Source: Nectonema munidae | Taxonomy: Eukaryota; Nematomorpha; Nectonematoida; Nectonematidae | Direction of reading: 5' to 3' | DNA: 64,000 bases | Assembly: GCA_030549495.1 (NCBI GenBank) | Contig: JAUIRK010000875.1 | Location: 957,501-1,021,500 of the forward strand | Shown: positions 46,086-58,009 of the stretch, piece after piece | Position numbering within the stretch: position 1 is the stretch's first letter | How the letters are laid out: each line of letters begins with the position of its first letter | Translations under genes and position numbers: made by a program | The notes under the pieces: model-generated | The model's input: only the letters and a program-made list of their open reading frames with translations | Database searches by the model: none | What the model was told of the DNA's origin: nothing

Positions 46086-47552
46086 TACCGTAAATTACGG
46101 CTTATAAGACCCCCTTTCATAGCTAAATATCAGTCTTAAAATTAAGAAAAGGTCTTATACGCCAAAGTAAAAAATCTTAGTTTAAAAAATTATAAAAAAA
46201 ATTTTTTTTAATTAGTACGGTTTGAAATTATCCTTAATATTTTATATTAATAAAATTTTTTTTAGAAACTTTTATAATATTTTTTGTATATAAAATATTT
46301 TACATAATTTTTTTATCCTAGTTTTTTTACTCAAGCTTAAGCAATATTTTATTTAAATGGTTTTCTCTCAAAGAATATCTTATGAAACAGGTTATAAACT
46401 TAAAGTGATTGAATTTTCTATCGAAAACTCCATTCATGCTACGGCAGAAAATTCAATATTACTACTAAAATGGTAAGAGATTGGAAAAGTAAAGAAATAT
46501 TTTAAAGAACTTACCTCGTAAAAAATGCGCAATGAGAAGTGGAAAAGCACATTGGCCCATCTTGGAAGAAAATGTTTCGAATATGATTAAAGAGAAACGT
46601 CAAAATGGTTATGTAGCAACGCAAAATCAAATTCGCATTTTTGCTCTTCATGGGCAAAATTAAATCAAGACATAGCAAAAAAAATTTAAAGCTACCAAAT
46701 CATGGTGCTATAGATTTATGAAGAAGTGACTTTGTAATTAGACGTCAAAATAAAGTTTTAAACTTTCAAAAATTTATAATAAATAAACGCAAAGAATATA
46801 ACTATCCACTTTCAAATATTGGAAATATGGACGAAACACCGATCTATTTTTTATATGATTGGAAATCGAACTGTATCTTTAAAAGGGAAAAACTATTCTT
46901 TTAAAAACGACAGGTCACGAAAAAACATGTTTTACTGTGGTTTTAGCTTGTTTAGTAGATGGAACTAAGCTAAAACGCATGGTTATTTTTAAGCGAAAAT
47001 TGATGCCAAAAATTATGTTTCCCACAAAAAAGGGAAATATGCGTCCTCCTTCACACTATACTCTTTGCGAATTTGTTGACAAAGCATGGAATGACTTAAG
47101 CCTTCAATTGTTGAATATTCTTTTAAAAAATGTTGTATTTCTAATGCAATGGATGGCACTGAAGATATAATCATTTGGGAAAATGAAGACCGCGAAACTG
47201 AGATAAGAGTGTCTGATGGTGAAGACCCATATGACGATTTCTTAACTGAAGTTGATGAAGAATTGATTGATCAATTAAACAAAACAGATTCAGAAGATAG
47301 TCTTTGCTAAGTGGTGTTTTTTAAATTAATAAATTTTGTTTTTAAAATGTTTTGTTGCAAGTTAATTTTTTCGATATATTTTTTTAAATATAGGCAATTT
47401 TTTGTAAATTAAAAAGATATTAGTAGATACGTTTTTTTAATTTTTGTTACATGGTCTTATACGCCGAAAATAAGTATAATTCAGTTTTTTACTTTATGTT
47501 ATTTAGGGGGGTCTTATACGCCGAGAGGTCTTATAAGCCGAACTTTACGGTA
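46086..47552 (+). mobile_element. pogo/Tigger-type DNA transposon, internally deleted
   Basis: The left end is TACCGTAAATTACGGCTTAT followed by AAGACCCCC. The right end reads GGTCTTATAAGCCG then AACTTTACGGTA, an inverted repeat of about 24 bp with TA at the outer edge of both ends, as expected for pogo-type elements. A second GGTCTTATACGCC word occurs inside each end (46150, 47453 and 47511). The interior is a broken transposase (46357-47310). At 1,467 bp it is shorter than a full Tigger-like element. Confidence 0.92.
46357..47310 (+). pseudogene. pogo/Tigger transposase, catalytic middle missing
   Basis: The start is at 46357: MVFSQRISYETGYKLKVIEF, the helix-turn-helix of the family. In several frames come LPRKKCAMRSGKAHWPILEE and QNGYVATQNQIRIFA (CENP-B-type DNA binding). 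The DDE domain opens at ~46825 with NIGNMDETPIYF (first aspartate). TTGHEK at ~46908 is followed by CFTVVLACLVDGTKLKRMVI and KRKLMPKIMFPTKKGNMRPP (to ~47045). Family members have roughly 130 residues, including the other two catalytic aspartates, between the KIMFP-like and GNMRPP-like segments; here they abut, so the deletion removed the active centre. The C-terminus ends SNAMDGTEDIIIW-like, then an acidic tail to the TAA near 47308. Many further stops. Confidence 0.88.
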
Positions 47553-49479
47553 ATTTAAATAGTCTAAATATTTATGTAAAAACATAAATCGATGAAAAAA
47601 AGTAAAAAAACAAAGAAAACAAATATTAAACACAGGATGCATATGCTCAACGTGTGCTAATAAAAATTTTAGCATTCAAAAGCGGTAGAGTTGGCAACTA
47701 TGGGGATCATATTAATCAAGATTCACCGATAATCAAATCAATTTTATTGGGATCAAACAAAATTTTGTAGTGAGAGAATCACTTAAGTAAATACAACGAA
47801 AAGAAAATGAGAAAAGAGTAAGTATATTTATGTTAAAAAATAATAGTATTATATGATAAAGAGAATGGAACTGATACTTATGAACAGTGATTTAGTGTGT
47901 GGGTACATTGAGTAGATGGATAAAAAGGTCGTGTTTAAATTTAGAGTAGAATGAGATATTTCTTAAAGATCTGGGTAAGGAGTTGAAAAGAAGAGATGAG
48001 CAGAAGTAAGATGTCTTTTTTCGTTTTTTAATCTGGCGCTGACTGGTGGGATAAAAATTTTTTTATCTTGAGTAGACTTTTTATTTTTTTGTTGTGGGAA
48101 TGAGGTGAGTGCTGTATAGATAAGATAAAGTGATATAAGCAGTAGATGTTCATCAAAAGCGATCAGAGAAAAATTGATAAAAAAAAGAGCATTCAAATAT
48201 AAAATTATAAACAAAATTAATTAGATAAATATAAAAAAAATAAAAGATTTAAATCTACAAAGTTAACAAAACAGATTTAAAATAATTAATATATATGATA
48301 TAAAACTTTACCATAACATTTCCCCCTTCTTATATAGATTTGAAGAAGCTGCTGACAGAGTTTATATTTTGTTCCAACCATGTGTAGAAACTTAAAATAA
48401 GATGATTATAAGAAAAAACAATTGATTTTTCCCATTTAGAAGACAATTACCTTTTTTACTATAATATCACACATATTTACCAGATTCCGAGACAATTCAT
48501 CACAGGACCATGCGCTTCATAAAATGACACTGCAAATATCTTTAACAACTTTTTGTGGTAATATAAAAAATATAGTCGTTACAGGTAGTGCAAGTTACAG
48601 TATAATTTGTGGTTCACAATTATTCACGTTAAAAAGTTCAAGATTCCAAAAATGTAAAGGTTAGGTGGTAAATTTTTAAAAGAAATTATAATCTTCATAC
48701 GACTCAACAAGCAATACCCCCCCCCCTTTCACCAAAAAGGCACAGCTGTCATTTTCTTGATTTCTAATTTTATACACTTTAAATAACTTCATACCCCACA
48801 TTCTACACATCCAAATAAAATATTATGGCCTTCTTGACATTAACACTTTTGTCCACATCTTAATTGTTATGTTATCCATGCTTTAAAGTCCGAGTGAGAA
48901 TCGCAAGTTGGTGGAGTTGAAAATTTTAAAGAAATGTGTATGTAATAAAATTTAGTAGAAAGAGTTAGATTTTTTAAGGTTTTTAAAAAGTAAGTTAAAT
49001 TTTTGAGAACATCTGCAGTATTTGAAATTTTGAACACCTCTAGTGTTTAACCTTTACTTGTAAAACTTTAGAATTTCAAACACCTCTAGTATTTGAAGTA
49101 GGAATCAGATATCTTACACCAACTTCGTAACCTTAGTTGCTGTAATATAGTAGGCAGGGAAAAGAAAAATTTTATTATGCTTCAAAAACGGAACTGTTTT
49201 CTCAATTGGCTGCCTTTAAAAAGCACTCACCATTGTGTGATTGAGCGAATAATTACGCGTTTAATAGCATGCTTACCATAAGTACATTAGGGGCATTAAA
49301 TTTCTGTTATACGCTGAACTTTTCAAGCATTATTCCTCATGCAGATTCAAAACTCTATGCTAAATTTCAGGCTGATTGTCAAACTTTTAGTCTTCAGCAT
49401 TTTCACATGAAATATAAATAATAGTTATCAAACAATTCATTTTTTTAAATGTTTTTGTTACAGTTGTTGTGAGAACAAT
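47553..49479. other. Spacer; contains one member of an unnamed repeat pair
   Basis: No coding domain. At 48727-48830 the sequence TTTCACCAAAAAGGCACAGC...ATACACTTTAAATAACTT matches 53757-53845 at roughly three quarters of positions. A 10-C run precedes it (48717-48726). Near 49020-49100 the phrase CACCTCTAGT-A/G-TTT occurs twice. Confidence 0.5.
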
Positions 49480-49649
49480 CATTTCTTATTCATTATCATA
49501 ACTTTTAAATTTTTTTATAACTAATTTTTGAAATGAATTCCCAAGTTGCTGTATTGACAAGAGATGCATTGTTTTGTTCTCCAAGTGTTCTTCAAATTGA
49601 CAAGCTTCCTTCAAAAGGCGATATGCTAAAGAACTGTTGAAATCATAAG

Positions 49650-51000
49650 TGTGAAAATGGAAAATTTGCCGATGTCTCAATGATTATAAAGATAGCTGCT
49701 CAAAATGGTTCAGAGATATGGGAAAAAGCGATTGGTGATAGAAAAGTGGTCCCACTACTTAGCCAAAAAGTTATTGAGGAAAAATTGAAAAAATTGTACC
49801 ATAGGGGAATTCACGTTAATAAAAATAAAAATGTAAGCAAAAAAGCTGCATTTCAAAACGAAATGAAAGAGTTGCTTGACATATGTATTTGTTTTTGTCC
49901 TATAGCTTCCTGTCAAGATGTGAGGTGCAAAGCTAAAAAATGTGACGGATACCATTTAAACTGTCATTGTGATATAAAAGTTCCCAAACGTGAAGTAGAG
50001 TTCTTACTTGAACAGCAAAGTGAAAGAATAATGAAGATTGGAAGCGTGGACATTAAGGTACAAGAATATGGGAAAAAAGACAAGAAAGAAGCAAGCAGCT
50101 TGAGCAGATAAATAATAAAAAAAAGATGACCGGTGATGTTCTTTGTGAAGAGATAATTTCAATGATGGAAGTGCTATTTCTCCTGACAACCCTGATTATG
50201 ATTTAGATTTTATACCCAAACCAAAAGCTCTGACAGACAGCATCTCACAAAACAGAACTTCCCACACTGGCTGCTACTTGTGACAGATACTTGATTAGTG
50301 ATTATGCTGGAGCTGCCAGAGCTACTGCTACCTTAATTGACTATGGCATCATCACAAAGAATGACAAAAGTCAAATTATCGGGCCACATAAAGTGCGATA
50401 TGAAAGAAAGAAATACCGTCTAAAAATACAAGAAAGTGGATAGGCAAGTTTAGAAAACGTAACGTCATTGTATTTTGATGGTAAAAAGACGGCCACTTGA
50501 GTGATGAGAAGAAATGAAAAAACTAATAAATGGAATTCAAAGATAATCGTGAAAGGTCATTATATCATCATGTCTGCGCCTGGCAATGAGTATCTAACAC
50601 ATATCACACCTGAGTCTGGACATGGAAAAGAAATTGCCATAACTATTCATAAATTTTTAGTAGAGAAGAATTTAATCTAGCACCCAATTGTATGTGTTAG
50701 TAGTGATGGCACCAATGCAAATGTTGGCTCAGCAAACGGAGCTTATTCATCACCTTGAAGTGTTACTTGGCCGTCCACTTCATTATTTCATCTGTCAGCT
50801 TCACGGAAGTGAGCTGCCTTTTCGTGCAGTTTTCTATAAATATGATGGTAAATAAAAGGGTCCTGAGCATTGGTGTGGTCCTATTGGAAAGCAGATAAAA
50901 GAGTCTTTATCTGAGCTGCCAGTTATTGCATTCCAAGCAATCAACTTTACTGATTTTCCAATCCTGAATGAAGAATCCTGCTTGCAATGAAGTAGCCTGG
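49650..51000 (+). pseudogene. Relic of a poorly described transposase-like family
   Basis: The first part is open for 143 codons (49680-50111): IWEKAIGDRKVVPLLSQKVI, a cysteine cluster (CICFCPIASC...CKAKKC...CHCDIKVPKR) and REVEFLLEQQSERIMKIGSV. Downstream, in broken frames, are KGHYIIMSAPGNEYLTHITP-like text, ITPESGHGKEIAI (~50605-50645), VCVSSDGTNANVGSANGA (~50692-50745), LHYFICQLHGSELPFRAVFY (~50778-50835) and GPIGKQIKESLSELPVIAFQ (~50880-50938). I recognise the order (cysteine cluster, THVTPxSG, CDGTxxNTG, LHxNELPxRHLF, GPIGKQL) from unnamed multi-copy proteins of arthropods and cnidarians. The conserved D-G-T-N and LHxxELP look like an RNase H-type transposase core, but that is inference. 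More than ten stops; no terminal repeats found. Confidence 0.65.
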
Positions 51001-51899
51001 GGAATAAGAGCAAGGGATGGATATATCAGGCAAAGATTGATGTCTGGGAAAATGATGCCTCAGTTTCGCACAAAACGGGATTTTACTATTAACTTTTGAA
51101 ATAATTAAATGTTATGCACATGATTAAAAAATAAAATAAAATTTACATAATCTATGCATAATTTCCTTTTATTCTAAAAAACTTTAAGTTATATAAAGTA
51201 GAAAGCAAATGTTTCTAAAGTATCGATCGCTAAATATAAAATAGTAATATATATATCTAAATATAATAATCTAAAAAGACATAAAACGAGCTGAATTTTT
51301 GCAAAAGACATTTTTTTGAGAATACAAGCAACGCCTGGAAAGAGCATTTTGAAACTCTTATTTTTTTAGTTTTTCACTGCGCCCTAAAGTACATTGTTCT
51401 TAAAAATGAGTTTGTTTAGGAATGTTAAAGAATTTATAAATGGCATGGTCTTGCTCTTAAATAGTTTTGTCGGTGATTCCAAAAATACCAATACACCAAA
51501 TCCTATTATTATCCTAGTATTTGTGGTTTTGTTGGATTATTTTATTTCTAGTGCTTTCATATACGAGAGATACGAAACTAAATTACATCAATTTTTTGTT
51601 TTGCAGAAAATCATAAGCCATATGTGACACACTCACGAATAGCTTCCATATATGTGGATGATAGTTCACTCGAAAGAGCGTGAGTTTTACATAGGAGTGG
51701 ATCCAGAATCTCTTTTGTTGAGGGACGAAAGGGGATAAAAATTTTAAAAAATATAGAAATATAAATTTTTATACTACCAATAATAATCAAAAATATATAC
51801 CTAGATTTTCGTAAGAAGAATTTATTCATATACACAACAAATGTAAAGAGTTAGTCAAAAAGAAAAAACATGTGAAAGAATTGAAACAGAAAAAAAATC
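51001..51899. other. Spacer, nothing recognised
   Basis: The frame at 51394-51627 has no domain. Around 51686-51740 GGAGTGGATCCAGAATCTC followed by GAGGGACGAAAGGGG resembles a decayed hAT terminus; no partner was found. Confidence 0.4.
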
Positions 51900-52805
51900 A
51901 ATAGCAGTACAAAAGTTGTTGTATGGCCATACACAAGGGCTACTTAAGGCCGCTGAACGTGATAGCCCATTTTCAACATGTTCTACAAAGAAACTGAATA
52001 ATCTTTCAAGGCTTTTATGACCCTAATTTACTATAGAATAGTATAAGATAGGTAATACTATGGCTTTGTAGGTTATAGCTTTTATATTAATTGGTAGATA
52101 TTTTAGAACTTTGAATTAAAAAAACACAATTTATTACACTAGGAGTTGATATGTTCATTCCACGAAAACTTACTGTCAATAATAACACCAAGAAAATTGA
52201 ATTTGCTTATAGTTTCCAAATTGTGTGAATGAATCCTAATATTGGGAGTGAATGTCACTGTTGAACAAGTAAACAGCATTGCTTTAGATTTTGCATAATT
52301 AATTAATAGCTGATTATTTAAGAAGAGTTTAATGACTTTAACAAGTTTATTATTCAGATCTTCATTATCCTGGTTATTATTCATTTCGACAGTGATTGTT
52401 AGATCTCCTGCGAAAGAAAATATTTTCCCTATGTCACTATTTAACTTATCAAGTACGTCGTTTAAGTAAATAATAAAGGCACTAATGAAGAACCTTGCGG
52501 TACTCCAGCAGGTGCACTGTCATAAACATCAGAAAACTTTGCGTTTACGAAAACTTCCTATTTTCAAGAAAGGATTCAATCAATAGAAGATTCATCGAAA
52601 CCATAACAACACAGTTTTTCAACTATCAACCTATGATTTATACAATCGAACACTGAAGTGAGGTCTAAGAATATACTTAAACAGTTATTTTTATTGTTCC
52701 AGTGATTAACAACTTCAGTAATGAAAAAGGAGTGAAGATTTTCAATACTTTTGAACTTTCTAAAGCAAAATTGATGATCTGACAACAAGCAGTCAAATTC
52801 AAAAT
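51900..52805 (-). pseudogene. LINE reverse transcriptase fragment, CR1/Jockey group
   Basis: Minus strand. From 52788: MLSDHQFCFRKFKSIENLHS, then LSIFLDLTSVFDCINHRLIV (motif A aspartate present, KAF changed to SVF). Then at ~52520-52480 GVPQGSSLVPLLF. At ~52430 the catalytic YADD reads FAGD (FSFAGDLTITVE), so it lacks an aspartate. From 52384: NNQLLINYAKSKAMLFTCST and FNFLGVIIDSKFSWNEHINS. Weak thumb-region similarity continues to ~51900 (LPILYYSIVN). Both ends are truncated; at least two frame changes. Confidence 0.8.
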
Positions 52806-55110
52806 AGATATATATTTGGTAAGAGATATAGACGGGAGAGAATGGGGATAGAGCCTACTTAGCCACCTATCTGTATTCGCCGTCGGGTTTTAAATGATCT
52901 AGAATTTTCAAAGCCAAATTACAGAAAGAAGTTAATTTATTTGTCATAATGAAATTATAAGCTAAATTTATTATATTCCATATAGTTTATAGTTTAAAAA
53001 ATTCCTGATCAAAACTTTGTTTTTAATTAAGTCAATCTTAGCGCGATCTATCAAAAAATAAATATTTTAAAGAAAAAATTTATTAATTTAAAAAGGGAAA
53101 TAAATTTAAAAAAACAATTGGAAATGAAAAAAACAGAATTTGATAAAAATTAGATGCTCACAAAAAATAAAGCTAAAAATTAAAAGCATTTGATCGAGCA
53201 AATAAGGTATAAATAAAAGGGAGTTTATGCATTGCCAACAGTATGATACTTATGGACTTAAGACTTCTCAGAAAGTTTTGGTCATATATCACATTTAGTC
53301 ATTATAGAAGGATTTTAAAAAAAAAAGTAGTAAAGTTCATATAAAAAAACCATAGATAAATAAAATCTAGCAAAAGAAAATTTGTGTCAATCTAAATAGA
53401 AATGCGACAACCAATTTCAGATTAAAGGAAATATCATCTGTTATTTCAAAAGTTCACAAATTTGAAATTTTATATCCTTCCAATGGAAGATGTATATAGC
53501 ACTGCATCTGACTTCAACGCCTTGAACATCAAAGTGATGGATCTCATTCCTTTAACGTTATAGTGATGGCTGCCACTCCTTTTACCTTATGGGGATGTCT
53601 CCAAATCTGACTTCTGCTACTTTAATCACAAATTCATTGTTTCGACCCTGAATCCGCATTCTTATTCACTTTATTTTTCATTTGAGTAGTTTAAACTTTC
53701 CATCAACTCAAATTTCTTTCTAAATATCATTGCTAAAGAAACACTATCTATCATCTTGTTCAATTTACTTTTCTCACCAAAAAGGCGCAGCCGTTATTCT
53801 GCTGATTTATTCATTTCCAATTTTTTATACTTTAAATACCTTATCCTACATATCACCCAAGGACCATATCCCCATAATCCTCATTTCAGGAAATCTTCGA
53901 GTGGAATTCTTTGGAAAATTGATTATTTCTAGCTCAGCTTCCAAAATTGCTTAAAACTCAGAATCAAGCCACTTGTTAGATGCCATAAAAATGAACTTTT
54001 CCGCTTTCATTAGATAACAATACATTTTTCATAGATCCCCATCCCATATATTGCATAAACATTATAATAAAGAATTTATTATAACTTATTATATGGGATT
54101 ATTTTATGAAAGTTCAAATTTTTTTTGTACTTATAATTTTAGTTCTTTTTAAACAGATATAAAAAGAATTTGGTAAAACTGCCATTATCAGTTCATGAAA
54201 GTGCGGAGTAATTTAGTAATTTTCATAGTAAGTGGAAGAATATAAATAAATTTTGAGTGATTACATTCGTTATCTACATGTATATTTTAAATGTATCTTC
54301 AACTGATGTTAACTTTTGTTTTGATATTTGAAACTGAAATTGAAGTCCAAACTGATGCAAAACATAGACCATATGCTTTTAGTGTGTATTGGAGGTCGAG
54401 TGTTGAATTAAACGAGTATTACAAATTGGGAATAAAAAGATAACTTAATATTTATTCATATTCATGACGTTTCTTTTAATCCATGCTGTAGTGGAGAACT
54501 GCTTCCCTTAGCTTCAATTCAACCAAATAACAACGACTGTCTTCCAATGTTTTGATGAGTGAAAATTCTCCATTTAATATGTCACCTAGAAAAGTACAAA
54601 AAAATTATTATGAAATATTAAGAAAAATTATATATATTATACTTTTTTCAGCCATGATATCTTTGACATTTTAGAACGCAATTTTTCATTTGCAAAAAAG
54701 CAAAGAATAAACGATCAGTTTGAATCATTTATGTAAAAATAAAAATTGACAATCAAGGATAACAATAATAATTAAAAGAATTTAGGTTTTATAAAAGAGC
54801 ATTTAAATGGGTATCAGGGATCACGGTCTGAGCTAAGAATTAAGTGACCAAATTAGCATTCAAGTTTTATATACGATATACGAAAATTTTGATAGACAAT
54901 ATGGAATTTATATTTTTTAATACAAAGAAAAGCACTTACAGACATTTTACTTATTGTACAATTTTAATTGTAAAATCTTTCAAGATAGTTTCATGATAAA
55001 TAGTTTTAACAATTTCACTTTCTATAGTTAGCTCCTATAATGCAGAAAAAGCTTCAAATAGCAATTCTGATCGAATTTGAAAGAGGCTACACTGCAAAGG
55101 AAAATCATGT
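52806..55110. other. Spacer; second member of the unnamed repeat pair
   Basis: TTTCTCACCAAAAAGGCGCA (starting ~53769) through TATACTTTAAATACCTTAT matches 48727-48830. The rest is AT-rich, with no domain in the frame at 53730-53954. A frame at 55040-55234 runs into the hAT element at 55119 and is not a gene. Confidence 0.45.
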
Positions 55111-55986
55111 GTTGAATGCAGGGTATAATTTAACCGGTATCGCATCGCATTTTGCGATGCAAAATCGGAGATTTGCTATGCAATTTTCAAATGTGCATCG
55201 CAGGCTGGCTGAGCGTGTGTGTGTGCGACTGTGATGATCGATATAGCCTTGTTTATAAATAACTTAATGCTAGTTGCTATTATCTATTATTTAAATTGTT
55301 TTCATTTTTTAAAGACATTATTTTTAGCGTTTATTTGTATGTGATTTGTTTCGATCAAAATGACAAGTGGTGTCAAATTGTATACTGTTCAAAAATGGGC
55401 AAAGGAACTTGATCCTAAGAAAGAATAGCTAAAGTACTCAGAGACAAATGGCATGGTGCAGACAATATCTTGTGATTTGTGTCAAAAACATGAGACAAAG
55501 GTGAACGCACTGAGAAATAAATCTTGAACACACACCTGCATCTATCATAGATATTTACAAGTCAACTCCTATTAGGAGATGTGTATCCTCTGCTTATAGA
55601 CTTTAGCTATGTTTTGGCAAAAGAAGAATGGCCGTTTAGTAAATATCCAAAAATTGCAGAACTAGAACTACGTCATGGTGTACAGTTAGGCCAGACATAC
55701 TTGAATGACCAAAGTGTCAAGAATTCACTCACTGTATTGGTGAGTAGTAGTACCGCTTAGTCAAAGCTGAATACTTTTATGTGATGTAAGGTTGTGTGCA
55801 AACTAGGTTCTTGCGGTTAAAAAATGTTAGCCATGCTAATGCCGAAGGCTTAAAACATGCGCTTGAAGACTCCTTCATGAGTGAAAAACTTCTACACAAA
55901 AAAAAGCAACTGCTACACAATATAAATTTTGCGTAGCAGTTTTTGCAGTGCAAAATTTTAAATGTAAATTTTACCCTGGTTGAAAG
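55111..55986 (+). mobile_element. hAT element, 860 bp, with a host-gene-like transposase relic
   Basis: The element is 55119-55978. The left end is CAGGGTATAATTTAACCGGT; the right end, inverted, is CAGGGTAAAATTTACATTTA. Flanking octamers are GTTGAATG (55111-55118) and GTTGAAAG (55979-55986), 7 of 8 identical. Just inside each end are GC-word repeats (GCATCGCATTTTGCGATGC, a near-perfect palindrome, at the left; TGCGTAGCAG and GCAGTGC at the right). The interior holds pieces of a C17orf113/ZNF862-like protein (55358-55760). Confidence 0.85.
55358..55760 (+). pseudogene. C17orf113/ZNF862-like (hAT-derived) protein relic
   Basis: From 55359: MTSGVKLYTVQKWAKELDPK, a stop, LKYSETNGMVQTISCDLCQK and HETKVNALRNKS, matching the N-terminal TTF-type zinc finger segment of this family (KWxxxL...CxLCxKH). 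After a gap and frame change, ~55603-55725 gives YVLAKEEWPFSKYPKIAELE then LRHGVQLGQTYLNDQSVKN, the conserved AKEGLPFSKFxxLIELExRHGVELGxxYxN block. The family is known from vertebrate and invertebrate genomes as hAT-derived. Its position between hAT-type ends suggests that this is the remnant of that element's own transposase. The catalytic region is missing. Confidence 0.75.
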
Positions 55987-56640
55987 TCTTGTAATTATGT
56001 ATTGGGGGTTTGAGTAATGTTGTATACAGCAGTGTATTGGCTTCAAATCAAGCATGAGAGCTTCTCTGCTCATAACCCGAAGCAAGTTATGATGATGTAA
56101 AACTATTACTTTTAACATTACACTTACTTTTTAACGAACTAGAAGGACTTTTTCAAATAGGAGATAAAATCTTCATAAATATACTCCTGAAAAACATCTG
56201 TATCATTTGAATTTATATATACCCAAATTTATTTACTTTACTGTTCTAGGAGTTCACCACAACCAAGATATTTTATCAGTAGGCATCTCAAACAAAAGAT
56301 ATTTCGAAGATACCATTTGATGAAGGAATATGTGACTGTCTTTAAATTGAATGTGATCGTTCAGATTTTTTTATTATAAAAATTTAGTTTTCTTAAATTG
56401 CTTAGCGCTATAAGTTATAGTAGCTCTAAATTTCAACGGTAAAATTTTCAAAAATTCTCGTATCATTGACGTTTAAATAAATTATAAAATAAAAAAAACT
56501 TTTTTTCTAAAAAAAATACGATTTAAAATTAGGATAAATATGGAAGTTAGGTACGATTTCGATTTGGTGAATTTTATATAAAATGGCAGATTCTTCTCTC
56601 CCGCACTTCAATTTAGGCTCATAACAATTTTATTTTCCTT
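55987..56640. other. Spacer, nothing recognised
   Basis: AT-rich, no coding domain. Confidence 0.5.
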
Positions 56641-56644
56641 CTGT

Positions 56645-56905
56645 CAGCCTCTTTTGAATTGCGATGATCTAAACAGCAATCAACTATTTAATATAATTTT
56701 TGAAGGCAATTATGTAAATTCAACTGAACTAATTTCTGATTCCCAATATGAACACATAAATGAGACTTCATCTAATTCTGATTTAAAGTTTTTTCTCTTG
56801 AACATCCAATCTCTTCTGATGAAGTTCTCTCATTTTGAATTTTTCTTACAGTTAACCTCTTTATCTTTTGATGTTCTAATTTTAACAGAAGTATGGCAAT
56901 GAAAT
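56645..56905 (+). pseudogene. LINE ORF2 N-terminal (endonuclease) fragment
   Basis: An open frame to the TGA at 56900-56902: CDDLNSNQLFNIIFEGNYVN, then LKFFLLNIQSLLMKFSHFEF and LSFDVLILTEVWQ. LNIQSLLxKF and the ILTEVW segment (catalytic glutamate) are the first two motifs of the apurinic endonuclease of CR1/Jockey-group LINEs. The fragment stops abruptly after TEVWQ, and the following 100 bp show only faint continuation. Confidence 0.75.
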
Positions 56906-58009
56906 GATCTATCAAATTTTTACATCAGATTTTTTTTAACTTTGGGGTTAAAAATCTATGTCATATTTCAAACCTTGTGAAACGGAAATAGGCTGGCGTA
57001 GGTGGAAAATGCCTTGCTTCCAATGAGTGGGTGCTTTGAATGGAGAAGTGCTAAAGGACTAAAATGCGAAAAACGTCAAAATACATGCAAAAAAATATGA
57101 GAAATGAAGAAAAACGGGAATCAATCCATCTTGTTTTGTGAAGAAGACATCAAACCAACATACAAGAGCTGTTATCTTTGAAGCCTTTTGACTTATAACG
57201 AATGAAAAGGGAGCATTTTTAATTTCTGAGTCATCCTCTCTTGCACTTTCCATTATGATTTCCTATGAAAATTATAAGTCAAAATTCAAAAATTTTAACT
57301 CTGGAATAATGCGACAAAAAATTGAACCCAAGAAAGCGCCTTTGGTTTTAAAAAGATACACCAAAATATAGTAACAGAAAAGAACTAAATTTTTAGCATA
57401 TAAAATGATATGATCAGTTATTATTTTTTCCTATTATAAATCATAAGGAAAAAAAGAAATTTTTCTCCTGCTCAAAAAAAAAAAAAAAAAAAAAACTCCC
57501 CCTGGGGGGGCTCCCCTTAAAAAATGTGTGTGAAAAAAAATGTGGAATGATGATAGAAGTTCAAGATGGATAATAGTTCACAACTAAAAGTTGTTCCTTT
57601 TACAAGCAGATTAAACATAAAATACAGCTTAGATATTACTTTGACTAAAGATGGTGAGTTTGTTAAACATTGTGTAGTCTCCATCGGCATCACATCCACA
57701 TCAACTTGCTCGTCGACACCTCTTGTTAAGCAGGAAAAATCAAAGCCGTATGCGCTTTTCCAAAATCCAAATTTTTCAAAATGGAGCTTTTCATTGCATA
57801 CCGCTTGAAGATACACTCCAAATTTAAAAGGGAAAACTAAAAGATATTCATTTTTCCATGTTTTGACATATAGCAGGGAACGAATGCAAGAAATAAATAA
57901 AATAAATTTAGTATTGCACAAAAAATATTTTTACTCCTGGATGCTGAAAAGATTACAGGAAAAATTGTCGATCAACATAATAACGAAATATAATTAGGAT
58001 CAAAACGTA
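56906..58009. other. Spacer, nothing recognised
   Basis: Frames at 57059-57253 and 57517-57921 (both strands) have no recognisable domain. An A-run of over 20 at about 57473-57496 is followed by CTCCCCCTGGGGGGGCTCCC, possibly the A tail of an unidentified retroposon next to a hAT-like GC palindrome. Confidence 0.4.

Noticed and set aside
57517-57921. Overlapping frames of 134 and 80 codons on opposite strands
   Set aside because: No domain or repeat relation was recognised on either strand; length alone is not enough in AT-rich DNA with this many frames.
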